Source: Leucobacter coleopterorum (GTDB lineage: Bacteria; Actinomycetota; Actinomycetes; Actinomycetales; Microbacteriaceae). From it: a stretch of DNA of 64,000 nt. Where the stretch lies: NCBI RefSeq assembly GCF_011382985.1, contig NZ_CP049933.1, positions 682,001 through 746,000 of the forward strand, in the 5' to 3' direction. Positions within the stretch are counted from its first letter, which is position 1. Every line of letters starts with the position of its first letter. The notes under the pieces were generated by a model that saw only the letters and a program-made list of their open reading frames with translations, made no database searches and was not told the origin of the DNA. Both the position numbers and the translations under genes were made by a program. Shown here piece after piece: positions 29,251 through 38,979 of this stretch.

Positions 29251-30485
29251 CTGAGACGCTGCTCGCGGCGCGCGTAGCGACCGCAACGGAAGTCCACTCG
29301 CCGGGATGGATCACGATTCGCGGTGAACGGATTGCGGGAGTGGGGAGCGGAAGGTGGCCTGCGACCGAGGGAGGTGTGCGAGATCTGGGCGACGTGACTC
29401 TGGTACCCGGGTTTGTTGACGCTCACGTGCACGGCGGGGGCGGAGCGGGTTATACCGGGATTGGCGTTGAAAGCCAACGGAAATCCGCGCTGGTTGCGCG
29501 GGAAGCGCACCTTCAACACGGCACAACTGCAACTATGGCCAGCCTCGTGACCGCGAGCCCTGAGGCGTTGCGGCAAGGGGTGCAGGGTCTTGCTGAGCTT
29601 GTGCGCGAGGGTCTTATTGACGGCATCCATCTTGAGGGGCCGTGGTTGAGTCGATCCCGCGCAGGTGCGCACACCATCTCACAGTTGCGGGATCCCGATC
29701 CTGTCGAAATTGAGGCATTGCTTGCGGCGGGCGGTGGCACTATCTCAATGGTCACAATTGCGCCTGAGCTGCCCGGAGCCCTTGACGCGGTGAAGCGACT
29801 TGTTGAGGCAGGTGTTGTGGTTGCTGTTGGTCACAGCGACGCGGACTACGCGACTGTCGTTTCTGCGATCGAGGCCGGAGCGAGGGTCGCCACGCACCTG
29901 TTTAACGCGATGCGACCGCTGGATCATCGTGAACCCGGGCCAATTCTTGCCCTCATGGAGGATCCGCGGGTCGCTCTTGAGCTCATCGCTGACGACGCAC
30001 ACCTGCACGCCTCAGTGCCAGCCTGGGTAGAGGCCGCTGCAGGTGTCGATCGAGTGCTGCTCGTGACCGACGCCATGGACGCCGCAGGGTGCGGCGACGG
30101 TGCGTACCGCCTCGGAGGGCTCGAAGTTGAAGTGCGTGGCGGAGTCGCGCGACTCTGTGGCAGCGACACCATCGCGGGCAGTACCGCCACGATGGATGCG
30201 CTGTTTCGGAGGCGTGCGAGTGTCGGCGAGTGGAGTGATGAGGCGATCCTGGCGGCTGTGCGTGAAACCTCTACTAACCCGGCGCGGGTGCTCTCTTGGG
30301 GTGACGTGGGTGATCTTGCTGTCGGCAAACACGCGAGTCTTGTTGTGCTCGATAGTTCGCGCAGGGTGACCGGGGTCATGCTGCGCGGTGAATGGGTTCG
30401 TGGGGTGGGGAGAGCTACGCTCGGTAGTTCTCGACTAGGCGGTACACGAACGCCGCCATGGCCTCTCGCGACAGGGAATCCTTAG
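29247..30485 (+). CDS. nagA: N-acetylglucosamine-6-phosphate deacetylase NagA
   Basis: Removes acetate from GlcNAc-6-phosphate to give the NagB substrate. Family features: VPGFVDAHVHGGGG, GIHLEGPWLS, VGHSDADYA, THLFNAMRPLDHREPG and LVTDAMDAAG with the catalytic aspartate. GTG 29247 overlaps the nagB stop (GTGA). The last 24 codons run 71 bp into the opposing SLH gene and do not look like NagA; adding one G to the run at 30407-30410 would end the protein at 30427 after VRGVGESYAR, so the true end is probably there. Confidence 0.93.
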   Translation: MTETLLAARVATATEVHSPGWITIRGERIAGVGSGRWPATEGGVRDLGDVTLVPGFVDAHVHGGGGAGYTGIGVESQRKSALVAREAHLQHGTTATMASLVTASPEALRQGVQGLAELVREGLIDGIHLEGPWLSRSRAGAHTISQLRDPDPVEIEALLAAGGGTISMVTIAPELPGALDAVKRLVEAGVVVAVGHSDADYATVVSAIEAGARVATHLFNAMRPLDHREPGPILALMEDPRVALELIADDAHLHASVPAWVEAAAGVDRVLLVTDAMDAAGCGDGAYRLGGLEVEVRGGVARLCGSDTIAGSTATMDALFRRRASVGEWSDEAILAAVRETSTNPARVLSWGDVGDLAVGKHASLVVLDSSRRVTGVMLRGEWVRGVGRATLGSSRLGGTRTPPWPLATGNP

Positions 30486-31836
30486 ACAGGAACTTGCGGC
30501 CGTTGGCCGTTTTGCTGCCGGTCGTAAGCTTTGCCTCGTGTAACCAGGTGATCTCAGTGTAGAACTTCGATTTGGGTGTTAGGTCTGCAAATGGCGACTT
30601 CTTCGGCGCCTTGAAACCTTTGGGCGCCTCAAGACGGTACATGAACGCTGCCATTGCTTCTCGGCTGAGGCTGTTATTTGGTCGGAAATCGGGTTTGCCT
30701 GATTGGTTTGCATACCCCCTCGATAGGCCCCGCTGCCACATCCAGGTGATTTCTTTGTAGAACGGATCACCCGGGTTCACGTCTGCGAAAGGGGATTCGC
30801 TCGGAGCTTGGTAGTTCTTTGGGGCCTCGAGGCGGTAAACGAAGGCAGCCATTGCTGAGCGCGTGAGATTTTCACTTGGCTTATAGAGAGGTAGTTCAAA
30901 CCCCTGTGACCAGCCCCGTGAGTAGCCGTTGCAATACATCCAGGCGATTTCCTTGTGAAATTTGTGCTGGAGCGACACGTCTGAAAAGGCCTGGAATGAC
31001 TCTGGCCAGCGGCAAGGGCCGTAACAAACAACGACGACTCCAGCAGTTGCAGTGGAAGCTGAGTGGTTGCCGTCGCCAACATAGCTCGCAACGAGGTCGT
31101 GGGAAGAGGTGAGGCCCTGAGCAAGAGTGAAAGAGCCTTTGAAACTGCCGTCTTTTGCGAGCTGTGCAGAGCCCACGGTTTTGCCGCCCAAGCTGAAGAT
31201 AACCGAGCCGGTGGGAGAGGTGCCCAATTGTGTGGTGACTCGGCCCCCTACTGATTCGCCGTTGTCGGTCGTCCACGAAGCATCAATCTTCGTTGTGGCT
31301 TGCTTCACCGTGAGTGAACCCTCTGCGGTCGCAAGCACCGTGGCTATCGCAGCGGCATCAACTATGGATACTGAGAGTCGGTGATCGCCCGCCGCAATTG
31401 ATGCCTTTGGGAGCGTGAGTTTTGCTGTGCCAGATGAAGTGAGTGAAACCGTTTTCAGCACCGCACCGTCAACGGAAACGATCGCTGCAAGTGCAGTGTC
31501 AACTGGAACATTAGTGGCTTGCAGAGAGACTGCGGTTGTTTGTCCGAAGCTGATGGTTGGGGCAGTGATCGATACGCTCGGCAGCGGAGCCTCAACGGTC
31601 GTCGGGGAAACTTCCGGAGTTTGTGTTTTTATCGGGTCGGCTGCTTCGCTTGAGAGTGATGAGGGATCCTGTACCTCTCCTGCGGAGGTCTGTTCGTTTG
31701 CGGTCCCCGAACCCTCTGAGTCCAGTGGTGAAGCGAAGGCAGTGCTTGTGGGAGCCGCCACTGCCATGACGAATGTGGCTGAGAGGACTACGCCGAGCAG
31801 GCGCGCGTTTTTTGCTCGGAAAATGGTCTTGCGCAT
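30415..31836 (-). CDS. Secreted protein with Ig-like domain and three C-terminal SLH-type repeats
   Basis: A 473-residue exported protein. A signal peptide (about 1-36, ending STAFA) is followed by an acidic Ser/Thr linker, an Ig-like region (about 90-265) with GSVIFSLGGKTVGSAQLAKDG and ASYVGDGNHSAS as in bacterial Ig-like repeat families, and three repeats at about 283-340, 345-405 and 410-473. Each repeat has F-x-D-V/L, FYKEITWM, a glycine turn and LSREAMAAFMYRLE, matching S-layer homology units of Microbacteriaceae. Such modules bind cell-wall polymers, so the protein is probably surface-attached. It is monocistronic and convergent with nagA. Confidence 0.85.
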   Translation of the reverse strand: MRKTIFRAKNARLLGVVLSATFVMAVAAPTSTAFASPLDSEGSGTANEQTSAGEVQDPSSLSSEAADPIKTQTPEVSPTTVEAPLPSVSITAPTISFGQTTAVSLQATNVPVDTALAAIVSVDGAVLKTVSLTSSGTAKLTLPKASIAAGDHRLSVSIVDAAAIATVLATAEGSLTVKQATTKIDASWTTDNGESVGGRVTTQLGTSPTGSVIFSLGGKTVGSAQLAKDGSFKGSFTLAQGLTSSHDLVASYVGDGNHSASTATAGVVVVCYGPCRWPESFQAFSDVSLQHKFHKEIAWMYCNGYSRGWSQGFELPLYKPSENLTRSAMAAFVYRLEAPKNYQAPSESPFADVNPGDPFYKEITWMWQRGLSRGYANQSGKPDFRPNNSLSREAMAAFMYRLEAPKGFKAPKKSPFADLTPKSKFYTEITWLHEAKLTTGSKTANGRKFLSKDSLSREAMAAFVYRLVENYRA

Positions 31837-32055
31837 GCTGGGATCACAAGCTTTCTAAGGGGTCCAGGGGTTGGTGACGATTGTAACCCAGGTTTTTGGG
31901 TTGGCAATATGGAATTGGAAAGTAATTTATATAGAAGTGACACAAGTTCAAAAATATCTTGACGTCGAGATACTCTTGAAATCTCAGGTAGGATGGACTC
32001 TGGCCTCACAAAGGCATGCCCACGGTAGCGATGAATCAAGATATTGGGAGAAACG
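31837..32055. other. AT-rich divergent intergenic region (SLH protein / icd)
   Basis: Contains a 6-bp hairpin, AACCCA (31885-31890) with TGGGTT (31897-31902), and a TTGACG at 31959-31964 that could be an icd -35, though no -10 lies at the usual distance. TTCAAA with TACTCT (31971-31976) is another possible pair. No gene is seen. Confidence 0.4.
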
Positions 32056-33269
32056 TTGGCGAAGATCAAGGTTGAAGGAACAGTTGTCGAGCTCGATGGC
32101 GACGAGATGACCCGCATCATCTGGCAGTTCATCAAGGATCGCCTGATCCACCCCTATCTCGACCTGACGCTCGAGTACTACGACCTCGGCATCCAGTACC
32201 GCGATGAGACCAACGACCAGGTCACCATCGACGCGGCGCACGCGATCCAGAAGCACGGCGTCGGTGTGAAATGCGCGACGATCACGCCCGACGAGGCGCG
32301 CGTTGAAGAGTTCGGTCTCAAGAAGATGTGGCGCAGCCCGAACGGCACGATCCGCAACATTCTCGGTGGCGTGATCTTCCGTGAGCCCATCATCATCTCG
32401 AACATCCCGCGTCTTGTGCCGGGATGGAACAAGCCGATTATTATCGGTCGTCACGCGTTCGGCGATCAGTATCGCGCGACCGACTTCCGCTTTGTGGGTG
32501 AGGGCACCCTCACTGTTGAGTTCACGCCGAAGGACGGCTCCGAGCCGCAGAAGTTTGAGGTCTACCAGTCGCCCGGCGACGGTGTAGCCCAGGTGCAGTA
32601 CAACCTTGACGATTCGATTCGCGACTTCGCGCGCGCCTCACTGAACTACGGCCTCGGCCGCAACTACCCCGTCTACCTCTCCACTAAGAACACGATCTTG
32701 AAGGCCTACGATGGTCGCTTCAAGGACATCTTCCAGGAGATCTACGACGCAGAGTTCAAGGAGCAGTTCGAGGCCGCTGGTCTCACCTACGAGCACCGCC
32801 TGATTGACGACATGGTCGCGTCGGCCATGAAGTGGGAGGGGGCTATGTCTGGGCTTGCAAGAACTACGATGGCGACGTGCAGTCGGACACCGTTGCGCAG
32901 GGCTTCGGTTCGCTCGGACTCATGACCTCGGTGCTCGCTACTCCCGATGGCAAGGTTGTTGAGGCTGAGGCCGCGCACGGCACCGTGACCCGTCACTACC
33001 GCCAGCATCAGCAGGGCAAGCCCACTTCCACCAATCCGATCGCCTCGATCTTTGCGTGGACTCGTGGCCTGCAGCACCGCGGCAAGCTTGACGGCAACCA
33101 GGCGCTGATCGAGTTCGCCCTGGCGCTCGAAGACGTTGTGATCAAGACCGTTGAGTCGGGCAAGATGACAAAGGATCTCGCGCTTCTGGTGGGCCCAGAG
33201 CAGTCGTATTTGACGACCGAGGAGTTCCTCGCCGCAATCGACGAGAACCTGCAGGCGCGACTCGCGTAG
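32056..33269 (+). CDS. icd: NADP-dependent isocitrate dehydrogenase, frameshifted
   Basis: Oxidative decarboxylation of isocitrate to 2-oxoglutarate in the citric acid cycle. The sequence is of the homodimeric eukaryotic-like type [63 protein letters not shown], and after the break [20 protein letters not shown] and [11 protein letters not shown]. One G is missing in the run at 32838-32842; restored length 404 aa. TTG 32056 has GGGAG upstream. This is a central metabolic gene, so the frameshift is very unlikely to be real. Confidence 0.95.
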
Positions 33270-33298
33270 TTGTTTACCGCGTGTCACTCACGTGGGGA

Positions 33299-33328
33299 GG
33301 GGTCGGTGCTTCGGTGCCGGCCCCTTTT
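33299..33328 (+). terminator. Rho-independent terminator of icd
   Basis: A GC-rich hairpin (GGGG at 33299-33302 pairing with CCCC at 33321-33324, CGG with CCG) closed by a TTCG tetraloop and followed by TTTTGTT. Confidence 0.8.
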
Positions 33329-33367
33329 GTTCTACAAAGCGGGGTGAGAAGAGAAAGCTGAGCGGGA

Positions 33368-34392
33368 TCAGCGGGCCGTCGACTGCCGCAGGTTGAGCGT
33401 CGCGCGCGGAGTGACCAGGGGGCCCTTGACGCGCTGACCCTCAGCGAGCTTGACCGCGATTTCGACGGCGAACTGCGCAATCGCCTCCGGCTTCAGATCG
33501 AGGGTGGTGACCGTCGGGGTGGAGGTCTGGTTCTGCAGTGATCCTGAGCCCGCGGCAACCATGAGGTCCTGGGGAATTCGCAAGCCTCGTCGAAGGGCTG
33601 CGGCTGTAACTCCGGCAGCGTGGCGTCCGGTAAGGCAGTAGATGGCGTCGGGGTGCTCTGCGGGGTCTCCCGAGAAGAACTCGTCCATCACTGCGTCACC
33701 GACGCGCTCACCCTCGGCCTCGGGCACTGACATGACAAGTGGTCGGAGATTCCGCGACTCGCTCCAGCGAACAATGGCGGTCTGTGATGCGAGGTTCCAG
33801 TCATTGCGGTCGGTGCCGGTGACGAGCGCGATGCGGTTGGCGCCGGCATCTGAGAGGTGGGCAAGCATCATCTCGGTTTGGGTGTCGGCGTGCTCTTCGA
33901 TCGCGAGGAACTGACCGCGCCGAGCAGGATCCTCACCCACGCATACAAAGGGGATGCGCTGCTCAGAGAGCATCGTGAGTACGGGGTCGTTTTCGAAGGG
34001 TTCGGTGACGATGTACGCGTCCGCCGCGAGTGCGCTGAAGGGGACCCCGGGCTTCGTTGGATCGTCGATGAGCATCATGCTGTAGCCGTGCTCCATCGCG
34101 GCGAGTGAGGCGGCGCCGGCGGTGCGCAGAAAGTAGTCGACGCCCTCGGGTAAGAAGGTGTCGAGGCTATGGAAAGGCCTGATCACGAGCGCAAGTAGGC
34201 CGAGTTTGGAGTTCTGTAGACCGCGCGCAATTGGGCTGGGGCGATAGCCGACCTCCGCCGCGATTTGTTCGATGCGATCGATGGTTTCTTGCCGCACGAT
34301 GCCCTTGCCGTTGAGAGCGTGCGACACGGTCGTGGGGACACCCCCGCGGCTTTCGCGACGTCGCGGATTGTTGCTCTGCGGCTCTCCTGCAT
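33368..34392 (-). CDS. LacI family transcriptional regulator, frameshifted
   Basis: The N-terminal LacI helix-turn-helix reads TIRDVAKAAGVS, then after the break PTTVSHALNGKGIVRQETIDRIEQIAAEVGYRP with the hinge; the C-terminal periplasmic-binding-like domain follows (LLALVIRPF, ADAYIVTEP, RIALVTGTDRNDW). One base is missing in the G run at 34334-34337; restored length 341 aa. The ATG lies 6 nt after TACTCT. It is divergent from the peptide transporter operon, whose promoter carries two LacI-type operators, so it most likely controls that operon. Confidence 0.9.
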
Positions 34393-34398
34393 TTGGCT

Positions 34399-34404
34399 AG
34401 AGTA
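34399..34404 (-). promoter_or_regulatory. -10 box of a leaderless promoter for the LacI regulator
   Basis: TACTCT on the minus strand, 6 nt before the ATG at 34392. Confidence 0.5.
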
Positions 34405-34479
34405 CCGGTTTCGGTGCCGCGTCGCTGAATCACCTGTCTCAAAACGTCGATTCTTCGCCCGTTATGAAACCGCAACAAC

Positions 34480-34505
34480 CAAACCGTTTTGCACAAACCG
34501 TTTTG
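34480..34505. promoter_or_regulatory. Two tandem LacI-type operators upstream of the peptide transporter operon
   Basis: CAAACCGTTTTG occurs at 34480-34491 and again at 34494-34505. Each is a near-palindrome with central CG and CAAA/TTTG ends, the usual LacI-family pattern. They end 6 bp before the -10 box at 34511 and so cover the -35 region. Confidence 0.7.
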
Positions 34506-34507
34506 GG

Positions 34508-34516
34508 TGATACTCT
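34508..34516 (+). promoter_or_regulatory. Extended -10 promoter element of the peptide transporter operon
   Basis: TGATACTCT (TGnTACTCT), immediately downstream of the tandem operators and 74 bp before the start codon. Confidence 0.5.
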
Positions 34517-34589
34517 CCTCGTGGATCTTCAGTCCAGCGCTGTGCCGGATCGGTTGGATTCAATGACGAATTTCGAATGGAGAGATATC

Positions 34590-36239
34590 TTGAAACTCGC
34601 AAAGACGAGAGCTTCGATTGCACTTCTTGCGGCGGCGAGCCTTGCGCTCGTGGGGTGCAGTTCCGCAAACCGCGGCGGCGACGAGACTAAAACCCCCAAC
34701 GCAGAGCTACTGCAGACCACCCCCGCTGCAAAGGGCGACGCGGGCAAGGTCGTGTGGAACTCTACCTACGGTGAGCTGGCAAACCTCGACCCGATCAAGG
34801 CGTTCAACTACCCCGAGAACACGGTGGTCGCAAACCTCTGCGAGGCGCTGTTCCAGATGCAGCCCGACTTCTCCATCAAGGAGAACCTCGCAACTGGCGC
34901 TACCACCGAAGACGGCACCGTCTGGAAGATCGGCATCCGCGACGATGTCACGTTCTGGGACGGAACCCCCATGACCGTTGAAGACGTTATCTTCTCGCTC
35001 AACCGCAACATCGACCCCGCCGAGGGTAGCTACTGGGGTGGCGGTGTTGTCGCCAACATCACAGACATCAAGAAGACCGGCGACAACGAGATCACCATCT
35101 CGCTGAAGCAGCCGGACAACCTGCTGCCTTCCTCGCTCTCCACGATCATCGGCACCGTCGTGCAAGAGAAGCAGCGCAAGGCTGCTGGTGACAACTACGG
35201 CAACCCAGACACTGGCGTGATGTGCACCGGTCCGATGAAGTACACCCCCGGAAAGTGGAAGCAGGGCCAGTCGATCACGCTTGAGCGCTACGACGGCTAT
35301 TGGAACTCCGAGGAGGCCGCAAAGTCGAAGGAGGTTGAGATCGGCTTTGTGGTTGATCCGACTGCAATCGCAAACGGACTCAAAACCGGCGAAATTCAGG
35401 GTTCCTACGACGTGCCGCTTCCCGCGCTCGGTGAGCTGTCGAGCGGCACTTCGGGCTCGATGTTCAGCGGTCAGGGCATGCAGATCATGGCTATCATTTC
35501 GACCGGCAACGGGGCGTTCGGTGATCCCGCTGTGCGTCGCGCTCTCACCAGGGCTACGGATCGCCAGGCTATTGCCGACACGGTCTACGAGGGCACGGGA
35601 ACCCCGTCCCGCTCGGTCGTGCCGCAGTCGGCGTGGGATCGTTACCCCGACGCCGCGAAGTCGCGCGACGAGAAGCTGCCCGACCTCGGCTTTGATATCG
35701 AAGCTGCGAAGGAAGAACTGAAGACGGCAAAGGTCGACACCTCAAAGCCCATCAAGATCGCGTACCCCAGCGAGCGCAGCTTCTACGCCGACATTCTCAA
35801 CGAGATGGCGAATGGTGCGAAGGAACTCGGACTGACTCTCGAACCCACGGGTGTGCCGAGTGCGCAGTTTGGTGCGTTCTTCTCGGATCCCGAGGCACGC
35901 AAGGGCTACGACGGTTTCGTGACAACGAACTACCTGAGCGCACCTGAGCCGCTGCTGCACCTGATCAGCGTTGCGAAGACCGGCAGTGACCAGAACTACT
36001 CCGGCTTCTCCGACCCGAAGGTTGACGCCGCACTCGACGCTGCTCTGGCGGAGACCGACGAAACGAAGCGCTCGGAGCTGACCGTCGATGCAGAAGCACT
36101 GATCATGCAGCAGCAGCCCTGGGTGCCGATCAATGACCTCGCGGTGCGCATGTACATGAACGGCGAAATTACCGGTGCACCCGCTTCGTTCGTGTACCTC
36201 TACTACCCCTGGGCCGCGGACCTTGGCTCCGCCAAGTAA
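34590..36239 (+). CDS. Peptide/nickel-type ABC transporter substrate-binding lipoprotein (family 5)
   Basis: A 549-residue lipoprotein (signal ending LALVGCSS) of the DppA/OppA family. VVWNSTYGELANLDPIKAF, TVWKIGIRDDVTFWDGTPMTVEDVIFSLNRN and YPSERSF strands are typical. TTG 34590 follows GGAGAG; the frame is open upstream but that is promoter DNA. It is the first gene of the LacI-controlled operon and defines the ligand, probably oligopeptides or a related polar compound. Confidence 0.93.
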   Translation: MKLAKTRASIALLAAASLALVGCSSANRGGDETKTPNAELLQTTPAAKGDAGKVVWNSTYGELANLDPIKAFNYPENTVVANLCEALFQMQPDFSIKENLATGATTEDGTVWKIGIRDDVTFWDGTPMTVEDVIFSLNRNIDPAEGSYWGGGVVANITDIKKTGDNEITISLKQPDNLLPSSLSTIIGTVVQEKQRKAAGDNYGNPDTGVMCTGPMKYTPGKWKQGQSITLERYDGYWNSEEAAKSKEVEIGFVVDPTAIANGLKTGEIQGSYDVPLPALGELSSGTSGSMFSGQGMQIMAIISTGNGAFGDPAVRRALTRATDRQAIADTVYEGTGTPSRSVVPQSAWDRYPDAAKSRDEKLPDLGFDIEAAKEELKTAKVDTSKPIKIAYPSERSFYADILNEMANGAKELGLTLEPTGVPSAQFGAFFSDPEARKGYDGFVTTNYLSAPEPLLHLISVAKTGSDQNYSGFSDPKVDAALDAALAETDETKRSELTVDAEALIMQQQPWVPINDLAVRMYMNGEITGAPASFVYLYYPWAADLGSAK

Positions 36240-36282
36240 GCATCGCGAATAAGTCAGTGAGTTTCGCAGAAAGGGGTCGTTC

Positions 36283-37233
36283 ATGACCTACGTGCTGAGA
36301 CGAATCGGCGCGCTCATCGCCGTGCTCATCGTATCCAGTTTCATCGTGTTCTCGGGCATGTATCTAGCTCCGGGAAGCCCCGAACAGTTTCTTGTTCAGG
36401 GTCGCACAGTGAGCCCGGAGGTGCTCGAAGCGATTCGAGCACAGTACGGCTTGAACGACCCCTTCCTGCTTCGCTACTGGCACTGGCTGATTGATGTCTT
36501 GCAGGGTGATCTTGGGCGGTCATTACTGACACAGCAGGACGTGTCTTCGCTCGTCGCCTCGCGCCTCCCGACAACCCTTTTTTTGGCCGCCTTCGCCGCG
36601 CTCCTCATCGTCGTCTTTGGCGTGGGGCTTGGTATTCTTGCAGCTACTCGCTCGGGCGTCTTCGAGAAGCTCGTGGTGTTCGGCTCGAACCTCGGCTTTG
36701 CGGTGCCGACCTTTTTTGCGGCGTTGATCTTGATGTTTCTCTTCGGCTCAAACCTCGGGTGGTTTCCGGTTTCGGGTTCGGGCACCGGCTTTGCCGACCG
36801 AGTCTGGCACCTGACACTGCCCGCGATCGCGCTTGCCTTCCCAGGAATAGCCGTGGTCGCGCGCATCACGCGAACTGCGGTGCGCGAAGAGCAGGATTCA
36901 GACCACGTGGTGATGGCGATTGCTCGAGGAGTACCGAAACAGCTTGTGCTGTGGAGACACACGATCCGCAACTCGATGCTGCCGGTGACGACGGTGCTCG
37001 GCACCAACATTGCCGGACTTCTCGCGAGCGCGTTTGTGATCGAGTACGCATTCACCCTCGACGGCATCGGATCGCTGCTCGTCAACTCGGTGCAGAAAAA
37101 GGACTTCGCGGTGGTGCAGGCGATCGCGCTCATTATGGTGCTGGCCTTTGGCCTCATCAATCTGATCGTTGACCTGCTGTACGCGGTGATTGATCCGCGA
37201 GTCCGACTGAGCACAAAGGTGGCAGCACGATGA
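36283..37233 (+). CDS. dppB: Peptide ABC transporter permease (DppB type)
   Basis: A 316-residue inner-membrane permease. MTYVLRRIGALIAVLIVSSFIVF is the DppB/OppB start, followed by the AxYGLNDPFLLRYWHWL periplasmic helix with LGRSLLTQQDV, and the ATPase contact loop HVVMAIARGVPKQLVLWRHTIRNSMLPV. It follows the binding-protein gene by 43 bp and overlaps dppC by 4 bp (ATGA). Confidence 0.93.
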   Translation: MTYVLRRIGALIAVLIVSSFIVFSGMYLAPGSPEQFLVQGRTVSPEVLEAIRAQYGLNDPFLLRYWHWLIDVLQGDLGRSLLTQQDVSSLVASRLPTTLFLAAFAALLIVVFGVGLGILAATRSGVFEKLVVFGSNLGFAVPTFFAALILMFLFGSNLGWFPVSGSGTGFADRVWHLTLPAIALAFPGIAVVARITRTAVREEQDSDHVVMAIARGVPKQLVLWRHTIRNSMLPVTTVLGTNIAGLLASAFVIEYAFTLDGIGSLLVNSVQKKDFAVVQAIALIMVLAFGLINLIVDLLYAVIDPRVRLSTKVAAR

Positions 37234-38147
37234 TGAAGACAAGCACTAACACAACTTCGCAGGACACGGTTGCGGTGCAATTGCTGCGCAAGCACCGGAA
37301 CGATGTGCCAACTGGGGGCTGGCGACTGCTCACGCGGCGCCTCGGCCCGGTTGGAGTTATGAGCGCCGCTATCATTCTTCTCGTCATCTTGGTAGCGATC
37401 TTTGCGCCGCTGCTTGCTCCCTACGATCCACTCGAGGGCACAGTGACCATGCGGCACCAGGCCTCGAGCATTGAGCACCTCATGGGCACTGACCAGTCGG
37501 GCCGCGATATTCTCTCGCGGATCATCTGGGGCGCGCGCACAAGCCTCCTTGGCCCGACAATCGTCGTGGTAATCACGGTGGTACTCGCCACGACACTCGC
37601 ACTTACCGCAGTGTGGTTCGGTGGCAAGGTCGACGCCCTCATCAGCCGAGTGCTCGACATCCTCTTCGCGTTCCCGAACATGCTGCTTGCGATCCTTGCG
37701 GTTGCCATCTTCGGGCCTTCGCTGCTGACCGCGTCGATCGCCCTGGCAATCGGATTCACGCCCTATTCGGCGCGCGTGATCCGCTCCGTTGCGCTCCGCG
37801 AGCGTAACCTGCCCTACGTCGCTTCTGCACGACTGCAGGGCATCTCGGGCTTTATCATCACGATTCGACACATTTTGCCGAACGTGCGCACGCAGATCCT
37901 CACAGGTATGACGATTAACTTCGGCTACGCCATGATCGAGCTCGCAGCGCTCTCGTTCCTCGGGCTGGGTGTGCAACCGCCAACCCCCGACTGGGGCCTG
38001 ATGGTGTCGAATGGGCAAGCCTCGCTGCAGCAGGGCTACTGGGAGCAGAGCGTCTTTGCTGGTCTCGCAATCGTGATCACCGTCGCGGCTTTCGGGTACG
38101 TCGGTGAGCAACTGGGCGGCCGTCGAGCCGCAGGAAGGGTCCGCTGA
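37230..38147 (+). CDS. dppC: Peptide ABC transporter permease (DppC type)
   Basis: A 305-residue permease with the DppC hallmarks: FAPLLAPYDPLEG, HLMGTDQSGRDILSRIIWGARTSL, the EAA-like loop PYVASARLQGISGFIITIRHILPN, and ALSFLGLGVQPPTPDWGLMVS. It overlaps both neighbours (ATGA with dppB, TGATG with dppD), a sign of translational coupling. Confidence 0.94.
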   Translation: MMKTSTNTTSQDTVAVQLLRKHRNDVPTGGWRLLTRRLGPVGVMSAAIILLVILVAIFAPLLAPYDPLEGTVTMRHQASSIEHLMGTDQSGRDILSRIIWGARTSLLGPTIVVVITVVLATTLALTAVWFGGKVDALISRVLDILFAFPNMLLAILAVAIFGPSLLTASIALAIGFTPYSARVIRSVALRERNLPYVASARLQGISGFIITIRHILPNVRTQILTGMTINFGYAMIELAALSFLGLGVQPPTPDWGLMVSNGQASLQQGYWEQSVFAGLAIVITVAAFGYVGEQLGGRRAAGRVR

Positions 38148-38979
38148 TGCTCAAGATTAATAACCTTGTACTCACCGTGACCGATCCCGACACTGGGCAG
38201 CAAACAGAGATCTTGCACGGTAATTCGTTCGAGCTTGCGCAGGGAGAGGCCCTCGGCCTGGTTGGCGAATCGGGCTCGGGCAAGTCAATGACCCTGCGCT
38301 GTGTGCTCGGGATTGAACCGCCCGGTGCCCGCGTCACCGGCGAGATCGAACTCGACGGCACCGACATGCTCCGGGCCAACGGAGAAGCACTTCGAAGGAT
38401 TCGTGCGAACGACCTCGCCCTCATTGCGCAGAACCCGCACGGTGCGTTGAACCCGGTGCTACCCGTGGAGCGCTTCTTGATCGAGGGCATGTCCGACGCC
38501 CGTTCGATGGATAAAAAGGCTGCCAGAGCGCTCGCCGCAGACCTGCTGCGCCAGGTCGGCATCGACGATACCGAGCGCGTGTTGCGTTCGTACCCGCACC
38601 AGCTGTCGGGGGACTGCTGCAGCGCGTTGTGATCGCCGGGGCGATCTCGGGCGACCCCAAGCTGCTGCTCGCCGACGAACCGACCACCGCCCTCGACGTC
38701 ACCACGCAGGCGGAGGTGGTTGCGATTCTCGACGAGAAGAGGCGCGAGCACGGGCTCTCGATGGTTTTTGTGACGCACGATCTCGATTTGGCCGCAGCCG
38801 TGTGTGACCGCCTCGCTGTGATGAAGGATGGCGAGATCGTCGAGATCGGTACACCAGAGGGGATCCGGGATCACCCCCAGACCGAGTACACCCGTAACCT
38901 GATGGCAGCTAGGCCGATGCTGTATCCCAAGGGCCACCCCGCGGCGTTTCTTTCAGAAGACAAGGAGGCCCAAGCATGA
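38147..38979 (+). CDS. dppD: Peptide ABC transporter ATP-binding protein (DppD type), frameshifted
   Basis: Walker A GLVGESGSGKSMTLR, Q-loop AQNPHGALNP, signature LSGGLLQRVVIAGA (interrupted by the frameshift), Walker B LLLADEPTTALDVTTQ, and H-loop VFVTHDLDLAA. One G is missing in the run at 38608-38612; restored length 277 aa. The signature LSGGLLQ differs from the common LSGGMRQ/LSGGQ. It is a little shorter than typical DppD and lacks the long C-terminal oligopeptide_CTD. Confidence 0.92.

Noticed and set aside
31959-31994. TTGACG with TAGGAT as a sigma-70 promoter for icd
   Set aside because: The spacing is 24 bp, too long for a normal promoter; it is mentioned only as part of the intergenic region.
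32830-32850. icd as a true pseudogene
   Set aside because: Both halves are fully conserved with no other damage, and the gene is central to metabolism; one missing G in a run is the simpler reading.
36474-38111. A 545-codon open frame on the minus strand
   Set aside because: It is antisense to intact dppB and dppC, has a low-complexity charged composition and no recognisable domain; it is a by-product of high GC.
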